From NCBI RefSeq assembly GCF_001792815.1, contig NZ_CP017674.1, positions 992,001 through 1,056,000 on the forward strand: 64,000 bases of DNA, read 5' to 3'. Shown one piece after another: positions 38,587 to 47,130 of the stretch; positions within the stretch are counted from its first letter, which is position 1; the number at the start of each line of letters is the position of its first letter. The notes beneath the pieces are model-generated. The model was not told the DNA's origin, made no database searches, and saw nothing but the letters and a program-made list of their open reading frames with translations. This stretch comes from Microbacterium sp. BH-3-3-3. GTDB taxonomy: Bacteria > Actinomycetota > Actinomycetes > Actinomycetales > Microbacteriaceae. The translations under genes were made by a program, and so were the position numbers.

Positions 38587-38592
38587 TGGTTC

Positions 38593-38598
38593 ATCGTA
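38593..38598 (-). promoter_or_regulatory. -10 element TACGAT, leaderless response-regulator start
   Basis: TACGAT on the minus strand ends six bases before ATG 38586. It is the only visible promoter for the three-gene signalling locus. Confidence 0.55.
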
Positions 38599-38647
38599 TC
38601 CATGCGGAGTCGTCGTGCGAGGGCTTGCAGACCCGCCGATCGGCGGG

Positions 38648-39901
38648 TCATCGGCGAAGAACGGCCACGGCTTCGACGTGATGCGAGTGGGGGAACAGGT
38701 CGACGCCGCGGATTCCGCGATCGGCGCGGTACCCCAGGTCGGCGAACGTCGACAGGTCGCGGGCCAGCGCCACCGGGTCGCACGCGACGTAGACCACCGT
38801 CGAGGGGGCCAGTGCGGCGATGCCCTCGACGACCTCGCGGCCCGCCCCCGCGCGCGGCGGGTCGAGCAGCACCACCCCGCGCCCGAGGCGCTCGCGTTCG
38901 CGCTCCGAGGCGTCGGCGGCGAGCTTCGCGACGAAGCGGTCGGCGCGAGCCGTCTCGGCGCGCGCACCGATCCACTCGGCCAGGTTCTCGCCCGCGTGCT
39001 CGGTGGCGCGCGGGTCGGACTCCACGCTGACGACACGCGTCGAGGGGCCACCGAGATCGCCGAGGGTGGCGGCGAACAGACCGACCCCGCCGTACAGGTC
39101 GAGGTGCAGTGCCTCGGGATCGAGCCCGCCGATGGCCGCGATCTCTTCGGAGACCAGCGAGGTGAGGGTGCGCGCCGCCAGGCGATGCACCTGCCAGAAG
39201 CCGCCGGCGTCGACGCGGAACACGCGATCCCCCACGCGCTCCTCGACGACCTCGGGCGCGGGACGCGATTTCACGCCGTCGGGACGCACGAGCACGCGGA
39301 CGCGGCCGTCGGCCGGCTGGACGAGATCAATGCGGCCCGGCTCACTCCCCCGCAGCGCGGCGGCGGCGCGGGCGACCTCGGCGGTGGCGAGGGGCAGGTC
39401 GGGCGTCTCGATCACGCGGTGCGAACGGGCGGCGTACGCGCCGACGCGGCCGTTCTCGTCGACGTGCAGGCTCACGCGGGTGCGCCACCCCGTGCCGTCG
39501 GCGGACTCGGGGTCGGCGTCATCGCCGGCGGAACGCACCTCGACCGGCAGGTCGAGGCGACCCACGCGCTCCAGGGACTCGCGGATGACCCGCTCCTTCA
39601 GCGCGCGCTGGTGCTCGAGGGCGATGTGCCCGAACTCCGCACCGCCGGGACGCTCTGCCGGATCGACGTCGATGTCGGCCGCCGCCCACACGTGCGGTCG
39701 CCGCTCGACGGCGGCGTCGAGCACCTCGACGGCCTCGGCGCGCCAGAACGCCTTCTTGCGCGTGTCGGTGACACGCGCGCGCACGCGCTCGCCGGGCAGG
39801 GTGTCGGAGACGAACACCACGCGCCCCTCGTGCCGCCCGACGAAGACGCCGCCGTGCGCGATACCGGTGATGTCGAGATCGATGAGGTCGCCGTCGTGCA
39901 T
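38648..39901 (-). CDS. TRAM-domain class I SAM-dependent RNA methyltransferase (TrmA/RlmD type)
   Basis: A 417-residue enzyme likely forming m5U in rRNA or tRNA. Residues 5-60 are a TRAM domain (LDITGIAHGGVFVGRHEGRV, SDTLPGERVRARV). The SAM domain has LHLDLYGGVGLFAATLGDL near 285 (motif I), VVLLDPPRAGAGREV near 350 (DPPR motif) and VVYVACDPVALARDL near 375, with the catalytic Cys. There is no N-terminal FeS four-Cys cluster, as in many actinobacterial members. ATG 39901 directly follows CGGAGG, with a CAGGCT hexamer upstream. The exact RNA target is not assigned. Confidence 0.87.
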   Translation of the reverse strand: MHDGDLIDLDITGIAHGGVFVGRHEGRVVFVSDTLPGERVRARVTDTRKKAFWRAEAVEVLDAAVERRPHVWAAADIDVDPAERPGGAEFGHIALEHQRALKERVIRESLERVGRLDLPVEVRSAGDDADPESADGTGWRTRVSLHVDENGRVGAYAARSHRVIETPDLPLATAEVARAAAALRGSEPGRIDLVQPADGRVRVLVRPDGVKSRPAPEVVEERVGDRVFRVDAGGFWQVHRLAARTLTSLVSEEIAAIGGLDPEALHLDLYGGVGLFAATLGDLGGPSTRVVSVESDPRATEHAGENLAEWIGARAETARADRFVAKLAADASERERERLGRGVVLLDPPRAGAGREVVEGIAALAPSTVVYVACDPVALARDLSTFADLGYRADRGIRGVDLFPHSHHVEAVAVLRR

Positions 39902-40042
39902 CCTCCGAGCCTGTCACATGCCGCCGGGACACCGCGCGGCACCGGCGCCGCGGACGGAGCACCGGGAGCCTGTCGAACGGCCGGGGCGGTTGCGACGGCC
40001 CCGACGGGTCGGGTGCCGCCCGGCGGTGTGCCCGCACGTGGA

Positions 40043-40048
40043 TAGCGT
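40043..40048 (+). promoter_or_regulatory. -10 element TAGCGT, leaderless maf start
   Basis: TAGCGT precedes ATG 40055 by six bases, with no ribosome site between. Confidence 0.52.
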
Positions 40049-40054
40049 GGACGC

Positions 40055-40702
40055 ATGCGCGTGTGCCTGGCATCCACTTCCCCCGCCCGACTGATGCTGC
40101 TGCGCCAAGCGGGGATCGAACCCGAGGCGCGCGCGCCGCAGGTCGACGAAGAGGCCGTGATCGCCGAGGTGGAAGCCGCCGAGGGGCGACGCCTGCCCGC
40201 CGCCGAGCACGTGCTGCTGCTCGCGCGGCGCAAGGCCGCCGACGTCGCTCAGCGCCTGAGGGCCGACGACCCGGACTTCGAGGGCTTCGTCATCGGGGGC
40301 GATTCGATGTTCGAGCTCGGCGACGAGATCCTCGGCAAGCCCTACACGCCCGAGGCGGCGACCGTGCGCTGGCGCGCGATGCGCGGACGCACCGGGGTGC
40401 TGCACTCGGGGCACAGCGTGTTCCGCCTCTCCCCCGGCGCCGCGCCCACCGAGGCGTCCGCCGTCGCCGAGGCCTCGGTCACCTTCGCCGACGACGTCGA
40501 CGACGACGAGATCGCGGCCTACGTCGCCAGCGGCGAACCCCTGTTGGTGGCCGGGGCGTTCACCGTCGACAGCCTGGGGGGCGCGTTCATCCGGGAGGTG
40601 CAGGGCGACCCGTCGACCGTCGTCGGGATGTCACTGTCGACCGTGCGCCGACTGGTACGCGAACTCGGCGGCTCGTGGACGGACCTCTGGAACCGTTCGT
40701 AG
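40055..40702 (+). CDS. maf: Maf-family nucleotide pyrophosphatase
   Basis: A 215-residue protein that hydrolyses non-canonical nucleoside triphosphates. The N-terminal CLASTSPARLMLLRQAGIEP is the Maf signature, followed by LLLARRKAADVAQRL near 53, VIGGDSMFELGDEILGKP near 78 (catalytic Asp region), and a C-terminal GAFTVDSLGGAFIREVQGDP near 170. It lies upstream of accA3, as in mycobacteria (Rv3282-Rv3285). A 77-bp gap separates them and accA3 has its own promoter. Confidence 0.92.
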   Translation: MRVCLASTSPARLMLLRQAGIEPEARAPQVDEEAVIAEVEAAEGRRLPAAEHVLLLARRKAADVAQRLRADDPDFEGFVIGGDSMFELGDEILGKPYTPEAATVRWRAMRGRTGVLHSGHSVFRLSPGAAPTEASAVAEASVTFADDVDDDEIAAYVASGEPLLVAGAFTVDSLGGAFIREVQGDPSTVVGMSLSTVRRLVRELGGSWTDLWNRS

Positions 40703-40767
40703 ACTCCCGCACACGTTTTTCGGCGTTTCTTGTCGAGGAGGGTCAAAAGGGAGGGGGGACCCCTCGC

Positions 40768-40773
40768 TAGGCT
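40768..40773 (+). promoter_or_regulatory. -10 element TAGGCT before accA3
   Basis: TAGGCT is followed by GGGAGG and then ATG 40780. The GGGAGG abuts the start codon too closely to work as a normal ribosome site, so a leaderless start is likelier. Confidence 0.5.
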
Positions 40774-40779
40774 GGGAGG

Positions 40780-42546
40780 ATGCCGAAGATCGCCAAGGTC
40801 CTTGTCGCCAACCGCGGCGAGATCGCCGTCCGAATCATCCGTGCCGCCCGGGATTCGGGCAAGGCGTCCGTCGCCGTCTACGCCGACCAGGACCGCGACG
40901 CCCTGCACACCCGCCTCGCCGATGAGGCTTACGCCCTCGACGGCGCCACCAGCGCCGACACCTATCTCTCCATCGACAAGATCCTCTCGATCGCCCGGCG
41001 CTCCGGCGCCGACGCCGTGCACCCCGGCTACGGCTTCCTCGCTGAGAACGCCGACTTCGCCCGCGCCGTGATCGCGGCGGGGCTCGTGTGGATCGGTCCG
41101 TCCCCGGATGCCATCGAGGCCCTCGGCGACAAGGTCACCGCCCGCCACGTCGCCGAGAAGGTGGGCGCCCCGCTCGCCCCCGGCACGCCCGGTCCCGTCT
41201 CGGGCGCCGACGAGGTCATCGCCTTCGCCGAGCAGGTGGGGCTCCCCATCGCCATCAAGGCCGCCTACGGCGGCGGCGGACGCGGGCTCAAGGTCGCGCG
41301 CGAACTCGACGAAGTGGCCGAGATGTTCGAGTCGGCCACGCGCGAGGCCGTCGCCGCCTTCGGCCGCGGCGAGTGCTTCGTCGAGAAGTACCTCGACAAG
41401 CCGCGCCACGTCGAGACCCAGTGCCTGGCCGACGCGAGCGGCAACGTCGTGGTCGTGTCGACGCGCGACTGCTCGCTGCAGCGTCGCCACCAGAAGCTCG
41501 TCGAAGAGGCGCCGGCGCCGTTCCTCACCGACGCGCAGAACGAGATCCTCTACACGGCATCCAAGGCGATCCTGCGCGAGGTCGGCTACGTCGGTGCCGG
41601 AACCTGCGAGTTCCTGATCGGCGCCGACGGCACCATCTCGTTCCTCGAGGTCAACACGCGCCTGCAGGTCGAGCACCCCGTCTCAGAAGAGGTCACCGGC
41701 CTCGACCTCGTGCGCGAGCAGTTCCGCCTCGCCGAGGGCGAGGAGCTCGGCTACGACGACCCCGCCCCGGTCGGACACTCGATCGAGTTCCGCATCAACG
41801 GAGAAGACCCGGGTCGCGGATTCCTGCCCCAGCCCGGTCCGATCCACGTCTTCAAGACGTTCGGCGGCCCCGGCATCCGCCTCGACTCGGGCGTGACCGC
41901 GGGCGACAGCGTCTCGGGCGCGTTCGACTCGCTGCTGGCGAAGATCATCGTGACTGGCCGCGACCGCGCCGAGGCGCTCGAGCGTTCGCGCCGCGCGCTC
42001 GACGAGTTCGAGGTCGCCGGCATGCCCACCGTGCTCCCCTTCCACCGCAAGGTGGTCCGCGACCCCGCCTTCACCGCCGAGGACGGCACGTTCGGCGTCT
42101 TCACGCGGTGGATCGAGACCGAGTTCGACAATGACATCCCCGCGTGGGATGGCGAGCTCGAGGCTCCCGCCGCCGCCCCCGGCCGGCACACCGTCGTCGT
42201 CGAGGTCGCGGGCAAGCGCCTCGAGGTGAGCCTGCCCGACCGCATCTCGGCCGCCGCTCCGCAGGTGGGCCGCCCGGCCGCGGCCCCGCCGTCCCGACGC
42301 TCGCACGCCGCCTCGCCCGCCGCCGGCGCCACGGGCGACGCGGTCAAGTCGCCCATGCAGGCCACGATCGTCAAGGTCGCCGTCGAAGAGGGCCAGCAGG
42401 TCGTCAAGGGCGACCTGGTCGTCGTTCTCGAGGCGATGAAGATGGAGCAGCCCCTGCAGGCCCACAAAGACGGAACCGTCACCGGCATCGACGCCACCGC
42501 CGGCACCACGGTGTCGGCCGGGCATCAGCTGCTGCTGATCAGCTGA
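40780..42546 (+). CDS. accA3: acyl-CoA carboxylase alpha chain: biotin carboxylase plus biotin carrier
   Basis: A 588-residue bifunctional protein. Residues 1-450 are biotin carboxylase: [46 protein letters not shown] near 160 (ATP-grasp glycine loop), and [20 protein letters not shown] near 285. A flexible Ala/Pro/Ser linker runs from about 485 to 518. Residues 520-588 are the biotin carrier domain with [11 protein letters not shown], whose Lys is biotinylated by BirA. It pairs with AccD5/AccE to make malonyl- or methylmalonyl-CoA. It is monocistronic, between its TAGGCT box and a strong hairpin terminator. Confidence 0.96.
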   Translation: MPKIAKVLVANRGEIAVRIIRAARDSGKASVAVYADQDRDALHTRLADEAYALDGATSADTYLSIDKILSIARRSGADAVHPGYGFLAENADFARAVIAAGLVWIGPSPDAIEALGDKVTARHVAEKVGAPLAPGTPGPVSGADEVIAFAEQVGLPIAIKAAYGGGGRGLKVARELDEVAEMFESATREAVAAFGRGECFVEKYLDKPRHVETQCLADASGNVVVVSTRDCSLQRRHQKLVEEAPAPFLTDAQNEILYTASKAILREVGYVGAGTCEFLIGADGTISFLEVNTRLQVEHPVSEEVTGLDLVREQFRLAEGEELGYDDPAPVGHSIEFRINGEDPGRGFLPQPGPIHVFKTFGGPGIRLDSGVTAGDSVSGAFDSLLAKIIVTGRDRAEALERSRRALDEFEVAGMPTVLPFHRKVVRDPAFTAEDGTFGVFTRWIETEFDNDIPAWDGELEAPAAAPGRHTVVVEVAGKRLEVSLPDRISAAAPQVGRPAAAPPSRRSHAASPAAGATGDAVKSPMQATIVKVAVEEGQQVVKGDLVVVLEAMKMEQPLQAHKDGTVTGIDATAGTTVSAGHQLLLIS

Positions 42547-42563
42547 GACGCACCGCATCCGTT

Positions 42564-42595
42564 CGACGCCGCATCCCTCTCGGGGTGCGGCGTCG
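42564..42595 (+). terminator. strong hairpin terminator of accA3
   Basis: A 14-bp stem (42564-42577 with 42582-42595) with one G-T wobble and a TCTC loop, starting 17 bp after the accA3 stop and followed by a modestly T-containing tract. Confidence 0.75.
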
Positions 42596-42678
42596 TCGTT
42601 CCTCGCGGGGTCGGTTGGTGCGCGGGGGTGCGCCCCGCCGCGACGTACGCCGAGCGAGTGACGCGAGGGTCCCACATC

Positions 42679-42747
42679 CGCATAAACGCTGATCCTGCGG
42701 AGAAACGCTCACGCACTCCGTTTATGCGCAGGAACGGCGTTTATGCG
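42679..42747. repeat. AT-rich inverted/direct motif cluster CGCATAAACGC
   Basis: CGCATAAACGC (42679-42689) recurs in inverted form as GCGTTTATGCG (42737-42747, perfect 11-bp match) and as CGTTTATGCG (42719-42728). A related AAACGCT occurs at 42703-42709. These are striking TAAA/TTTA words in very GC-rich DNA, in a 289-bp gap between convergent accA3 and lpdA. They could be protein-binding sites or a small palindromic repeat; there is no evidence for either yet. Confidence 0.6.
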
Positions 42748-42804
42748 TGTCTGCGCGCGGCACGAGCGCGGGCTCGGGCGGGGCGCGCAGCGCGCAGCGG
42801 GGGA

Positions 42805-42829
42805 CGGATGCCGCGGAGCGCGGCATCCG
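42805..42829. terminator. perfect 11-bp hairpin after lpdA
   Basis: CGGATGCCGCG (42805-42815) pairs perfectly with CGCGGCATCCG (42819-42829), loop GAG, six bases beyond the lpdA stop. It probably terminates lpdA on the minus strand. Confidence 0.65.
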
Positions 42830-42835
42830 GAAGGC

Positions 42836-44287
42836 TCAGTCCTCGCCGGGATCGTCGCGGTCGACGATGTGCATCGCGCGCGCGGCGTCGGTGATGCTCG
42901 AGGTCAGAGACGGGTACACCGCGAAGACGCGGGCGACCTGGTCGACGGTGAGGCGGCGCTCCACGGCGATCGCCAACGGGTAGATGAGCTCCGACGCCTT
43001 GGGCCCGACGATGACGCCGCCCATGACCGTTCCACTGCCCTGCCGGGCGATGATCTTGACGAAGCCGTCGGTGATGCCCTGCATCTTCGCGCGCGGGTTG
43101 GCCGAGAGGGGAAGCTTCTTCACGACGCCCTTGAAGCGTCCCTCGGTCACGTCCTGCTCGCTGAAGCCGACGGTGGCGATCTCGGGGGCGGTGAAGATGT
43201 TGGCCGTGATGCGGCGGGTCTCGAGCGGGATGACGATGTCGCCGAGCGCGTGGAAGATCGCCTGACGGCCCTGCATCGACGCGACGGATGCCAGGGGCAC
43301 GAAGTTCGTGCAGTCACCGGCCGCGTAGATGTTCGGCACCGAGGTGCGCGCGACGCGGTTGACGCGGATGTTGCCCCCGGGGGTCATCTGCACACCGGCC
43401 TGCTCGAGACCGATGCCGGCGGTGTTGGGGATCGAGCCGACCGCCATCAGACAGTGGCTGCCCTCGATCGTGCGTCCGTCGGCGAGGGTGACGAGCACGC
43501 CGTCGCCGGTGTTGACGACCGACTCGGCCCGCGCCTTCGCCAACAGCGTCATGCCGCCGCGCTGGAACACGCGCTCCAGCACGGCCGCGGCATCCTGGTC
43601 CTCACCGGGCAGCACCTGATCGCGGCTCGAGACGAGCGTGACCTTGGCACCGAGGTTCATGTACGCCGACGCGAACTCGGCGCCCGTGACGCCCGAGCCC
43701 ACCACGATGAGGTGCGCGGGCACGGACTTCATGTTGTACAGCTGCGTCCACGTCAGGATGCGCTCACCGTCGGGCTGCGCCGAGGGGAGCTCGCGCGGCG
43801 AGGCGCCCACCGAGACGACGAGCGTCTCGGCCTCGATGCGGTCGAAGTCGGTGCCGCCGGCCTCGGTCGAGACCACCACCGCGGAACCGCCGTCGAGCCG
43901 GCCGTGACCCGAGATGATGCGCACGCCCGCCTCGAGGAGCGAGCTGCGCATGTCATCGGACTGCTGACGGGCCAGCGAAAGCAGGCGCTGGTTGACGGCG
44001 GCGAGGTTGATGGCCACCTCGGGGGTGAGGGGCTTGCCGCGGTCGTCGCGGGCGAACAGCTGCACGCCGAGGTCGCTCGCCCCGCGGATCGCGACGGCCG
44101 CATCGGCGGTGGCGATGAGGGTCTTCGAGGGGACGACGTCGGTGATCACGGCCGAACCGCCCACGCCCGCGCGCTCCACCAGGGTCACGTCGGCGCCCAG
44201 CTGCGCGGCGGACAGGGCCGCCTCGTAGCCGCCGGGGCCGCCCCCGACGATCGCGACGGACTGCTTGCGCTCGAAGCTCTGCACCAT
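42836..44287 (-). CDS. lpdA: NAD(P)H-quinone dehydrogenase of the LpdA type (flavoprotein disulfide reductase family)
   Basis: A 483-residue flavoprotein. FAD site VAIVGGGPGGYEAALSAAQL at residue 10, NAD site LIVVGSGVTGAEFASAYM near 180, FAD site IYAAGDCTNFVPLASVA near 310, and the C-terminal interface from about 345. The redox-active CxxxxC of lipoamide dehydrogenases is missing: GGSAVITDVVPSK stands where GGTCLNVGCIPSK would be. This matches M. tuberculosis LpdA (Rv3303c), a quinone reductase rather than a lipoamide dehydrogenase. ATG 44287 is seven bases after a CACAAT box; ATG 44296 overlaps that box and is less likely. Divergent from punA. Confidence 0.92.
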   Translation of the reverse strand: MVQSFERKQSVAIVGGGPGGYEAALSAAQLGADVTLVERAGVGGSAVITDVVPSKTLIATADAAVAIRGASDLGVQLFARDDRGKPLTPEVAINLAAVNQRLLSLARQQSDDMRSSLLEAGVRIISGHGRLDGGSAVVVSTEAGGTDFDRIEAETLVVSVGASPRELPSAQPDGERILTWTQLYNMKSVPAHLIVVGSGVTGAEFASAYMNLGAKVTLVSSRDQVLPGEDQDAAAVLERVFQRGGMTLLAKARAESVVNTGDGVLVTLADGRTIEGSHCLMAVGSIPNTAGIGLEQAGVQMTPGGNIRVNRVARTSVPNIYAAGDCTNFVPLASVASMQGRQAIFHALGDIVIPLETRRITANIFTAPEIATVGFSEQDVTEGRFKGVVKKLPLSANPRAKMQGITDGFVKIIARQGSGTVMGGVIVGPKASELIYPLAIAVERRLTVDQVARVFAVYPSLTSSITDAARAMHIVDRDDPGED

Positions 44288-44294
44288 GACATCC

Positions 44295-44380
44295 ATTGTG
44301 TCAGCGTCGTCTGCGTCGGCGACACGCGAACGACCCGTTGTGCCCGCGTCTGGCCCCGGAGCCTCCGCGCTTTCTAGAGT
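44295..44380. promoter_or_regulatory. divergent lpdA/punA promoters
   Basis: CACAAT on the minus strand (44295-44300) lies seven bases from the lpdA ATG. TAGAGT on the plus strand (44375-44380) lies six bases from the punA ATG 44387, with GGAGG in between. Both fit leaderless starts. Confidence 0.52.
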
Positions 44381-44386
44381 GGAGGC

Positions 44387-45220
44387 ATGTCCAACAGCAC
44401 TTCTCACCCGCTCGATGACCCGGCGGTCGACCCGTTCGAGGTCGCCACGGCCGCAGCGGCCGACATCGCCCGCCTCTCCGGGGTCGAGCACCACGACATC
44501 GCCGTGACCCTCGGGTCGGGGTGGGGACGCGCCGCCGAGCTCATCGGCGAGGAGACGGCGTCGTTCCCCGCCACCGAGGTCGTCGGTTTCTCGAAGCCCG
44601 CCCTCGAGGGGCACGTCGGCACGCTCCGCAGCGTCCGCACCCCCGGCGGCAAGAACGTGCTGGTCATCGGCGCGCGGACGCACTACTACGAGGGTCACGG
44701 CGTGCGCCGGGTCGTCCACAGCGTCCGCACGGCCGCCGCCACGGGGGCGACCACGATGATCCTCACCAACGGCGCGGGCGGCATCCGCGAGACGTGGACC
44801 CCCGGGCAGCCCGTGCTCATCAGCGACCACATCAACCTCACCGCCGACTCCCCGCTCGAGGGCGCGACCTTCATCGACCTCACCGACCTGTACTCGGCGC
44901 GGCTGCGCGCCATCGCGCGCGAGATCGACCCCACGCTCGACGAGGGCGTCTACACGCAGTTCCGCGGTCCGCACTACGAGACCCCGGCCGAGGTGCAGAT
45001 GGCGAAGACCATCGGCGGACACATCGTCGGCATGTCGACGGCCCTCGAGGCGATCGCCGCGCGCCAGGCCGGCATGGAGATCCTGGGCTTCTCGCTCATC
45101 ACGAACCTGGCCGCCGGCATCCAGCAGACGCCGCTGAGCCACGCCGAGGTGCTCGAGGCCGGCCGCGAGGCCGAGCCCGTGATCTCGGCGCTGCTCGCGC
45201 GCGTGATCGGCGCGCTGTGA
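44387..45220 (+). CDS. punA: purine-nucleoside phosphorylase (trimeric type)
   Basis: A 277-residue enzyme splitting purine nucleosides with phosphate into base and (deoxy)ribose-1-phosphate. It has VTLGSGWGRAAELIG near residue 40 (phosphate loop), EGHVGTLRSVRTPGGKNVLV, ARTHYYEGHGVRRVVHSVRT near 88 (His of the active site), ILTNGAGGIRETWTPGQPV near 125, GVYTQFRGPHYETPAEVQM near 185, and LITNLAAGIQQTPLSHAEV near 230. It overlaps the downstream phosphosugar mutase by GTGA, so ribose-1-phosphate produced here can be converted to the 5-phosphate at once. The pair matches deoD-pmmB (Rv3307-Rv3308). Confidence 0.94.
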   Translation: MSNSTSHPLDDPAVDPFEVATAAAADIARLSGVEHHDIAVTLGSGWGRAAELIGEETASFPATEVVGFSKPALEGHVGTLRSVRTPGGKNVLVIGARTHYYEGHGVRRVVHSVRTAAATGATTMILTNGAGGIRETWTPGQPVLISDHINLTADSPLEGATFIDLTDLYSARLRAIAREIDPTLDEGVYTQFRGPHYETPAEVQMAKTIGGHIVGMSTALEAIAARQAGMEILGFSLITNLAAGIQQTPLSHAEVLEAGREAEPVISALLARVIGAL

Positions 45221-46923
45221 GCGCGTACCTCGACGCGGCCCGCGCCTGGCTCGCGCAGGATCCGGATGCCGTGACCCGCGACGAGCTGTCGGAGCTCATC
45301 GCCCGGGTGGAGACGGGGGATGCCGAGGCCGAGGCCGATCTGGACGACCGCTTCTCGACCCGCCTGGCGTTCGGCACGGCGGGCCTGCGCGGAACCCTCG
45401 GCGCCGGCTCCAACCGCATGAACCGCGTGCTCGTCGCGCAGGCCGCGGCCGGATTCGCCGCGTACCTGCTCGAGCATCGCCCCGGAACGCCGACCGTGGT
45501 GGTCGGCTACGACGGGCGTCGCAATTCCGACGTCTTCGCGCGCGACTCGGTCGAGATCTTCACGGGAGCGGGGCTGAACGCGATCCTGCTCCCCCGCATG
45601 CTGCCCACCCCCGTGCTCGCGTTCGCGGTGCGTCACCTGGGCGCCGACGCCGGCGTCATGGTGACCGCGAGCCACAACCCGCCCGACGACAACGGGTACA
45701 AGGTGTACCTCGGCGGCGTCGACCAGGGTGCGCAGATCGTGTCGCCCGCCGACGCCGAGATCGCCGCCCACATCCAGCGGATCGCCGACGAGGGCAACGT
45801 CACGGTGCTCCCCCGGTCGGTGGGATACGCCAACGCCCCCGAGTCGGTCGTCGACGCCTACGTCGCGGCCACCGCGGCCGTCGCCCCCGCCCCCGCGGGA
45901 GCCGCGGGCCTGCGGTGGGTCTACACCGCGATGCACGGCGTCGGGTGGGAGACCGTCTCACGCGTGCTCACCGAGGCGGGGTACCCGCAGCCCACGGTCG
46001 TCGACGCGCAGATCCACCCCGACGGGCGGTTCCCGACGGTGGCGTTCCCCAACCCCGAGGAGCCGGGCGCGATGGACCTCGCGTTCGAGACCGCGCGCGA
46101 GGCGGACGCCGAGCTCGTCATCGCGAACGACCCCGATGCCGACCGCCTCGCCGTCGCGATCCCCGACCCCGACGCCGAGGCCGGCTGGCGCCGCCTGACC
46201 GGCAACGAGATCGGGCTGCTGTTGGGCTGGCGCGCGGCGCGGGCCGCGGCTGCCGCGCACGACGGCGCGGCGCACGACGCCCGGGACGCGGACGCCGGGG
46301 CCCCGGCATCCCTCGCCTGTTCGCTCGTGTCGTCACCGGGCCTGCAGGCGGTCGCCGAGCACTACGGACTCGACTTCCACTCCACGCTCACCGGCTTCAA
46401 GTGGATCTCGCGGGCACCGGGCATCGTGTTCGGCTTCGAAGAGGCCCTGGGGTACCTCGTGAACCCCGGCACCGTGCGCGACAAGGACGGCATCTCCGCC
46501 GCCGTCGCGCTGCTCGAGATGGCGGCCGATGCCCGCGGCCAGGGCCGCACCGTCGCCGACCTGCTGCAGGAGTTCCGCGACACGTTCGGCGCGTTCGCGA
46601 GCGATCAGATCTCGATCCGCGTCAGCGACGTGAGCGAGATCGGCGGGATCATGGCATCCCTCCGCGCCCAGCCGCCGTCCGCGATCGGCGAGACCGCGGT
46701 GACGCGCATCGACGACCTGCTCGACGGCGTCGACGGCTTCCCGCCGGGCGACGTGCTGCGCCTGTGGCTCGACGACGGCTCGCGCCTGATCGTGCGTCCC
46801 AGCGGCACCGAGCCCAAGCTCAAGCTCTACCTCGACGTGCGCGGCACGTCGGCCAAGAAGGCGACCCGTCGCCTCGCCGCGCTGCGCGCGGGGGCGGAGG
46901 CGTTGTTGGTGTCGATGCGCTGA
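45217..46923 (+). CDS. pmmB: phosphopentomutase/phosphomannomutase-like phosphosugar mutase
   Basis: A 568-residue alpha-D-phosphohexomutase. It contains FGTAGLRGTLGAGSNRMNR near residue 48, VVGYDGRRNSDVFARDSVE near 92, VMVTASHNPPDDNGYKVYLG near 147 (catalytic Ser), VIANDPDADRLAVAIPDPDA near 305 (metal loop), FGFEEALGYLVNPGTVRDKD near 405 (sugar loop), and RPSGTEPKLKLYLDV near 528. Residues about 345-370 are an Ala/Asp/His-rich low-complexity insert. Coupling to purine-nucleoside phosphorylase suggests phosphopentomutase activity in nucleoside salvage, though annotated relatives are called phosphomannomutase. GTG 45217 is fixed by the GTGA overlap. Confidence 0.9.
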   Translation: MSAYLDAARAWLAQDPDAVTRDELSELIARVETGDAEAEADLDDRFSTRLAFGTAGLRGTLGAGSNRMNRVLVAQAAAGFAAYLLEHRPGTPTVVVGYDGRRNSDVFARDSVEIFTGAGLNAILLPRMLPTPVLAFAVRHLGADAGVMVTASHNPPDDNGYKVYLGGVDQGAQIVSPADAEIAAHIQRIADEGNVTVLPRSVGYANAPESVVDAYVAATAAVAPAPAGAAGLRWVYTAMHGVGWETVSRVLTEAGYPQPTVVDAQIHPDGRFPTVAFPNPEEPGAMDLAFETAREADAELVIANDPDADRLAVAIPDPDAEAGWRRLTGNEIGLLLGWRAARAAAAAHDGAAHDARDADAGAPASLACSLVSSPGLQAVAEHYGLDFHSTLTGFKWISRAPGIVFGFEEALGYLVNPGTVRDKDGISAAVALLEMAADARGQGRTVADLLQEFRDTFGAFASDQISIRVSDVSEIGGIMASLRAQPPSAIGETAVTRIDDLLDGVDGFPPGDVLRLWLDDGSRLIVRPSGTEPKLKLYLDVRGTSAKKATRRLAALRAGAEALLVSMR

Positions 46924-46940
46924 GGGGCGCGGGGCCGGGC

Positions 46941-47023
46941 GGCGCGGCGCGGCGCGGCGCGAACGGGGCGCGATCGGTGCAACGGGGCGGTCGATGATCG
47001 CCCCATTGCACTGATCGCGCCCC
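46941..47023. repeat. GGCGC tandem tract and long palindrome, upstream copy
   Basis: GGCGC is repeated four times at 46941-46960. Next comes a 59-bp palindrome: arms 46965-46989 and 46999-47023 pair over 25 positions with one wobble and one mismatch, around a 9-base loop. Arm core GCGATCGGTGCA. A second copy of the palindrome lies at 48088-48146. It may terminate the mutase gene, but length and duplication suggest a repeat family. Confidence 0.75.
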
Positions 47024-47130
47024 TATCCCGGGCTCCGCACGGTTCCTCCCCCGCGGGCAGGTTCGCGGCCCCGTCCCCAGACGGTCCGATCTGTGTGAGA
47101 GCCGCCCCGCGAAGAAGACACAGTGGGTCA

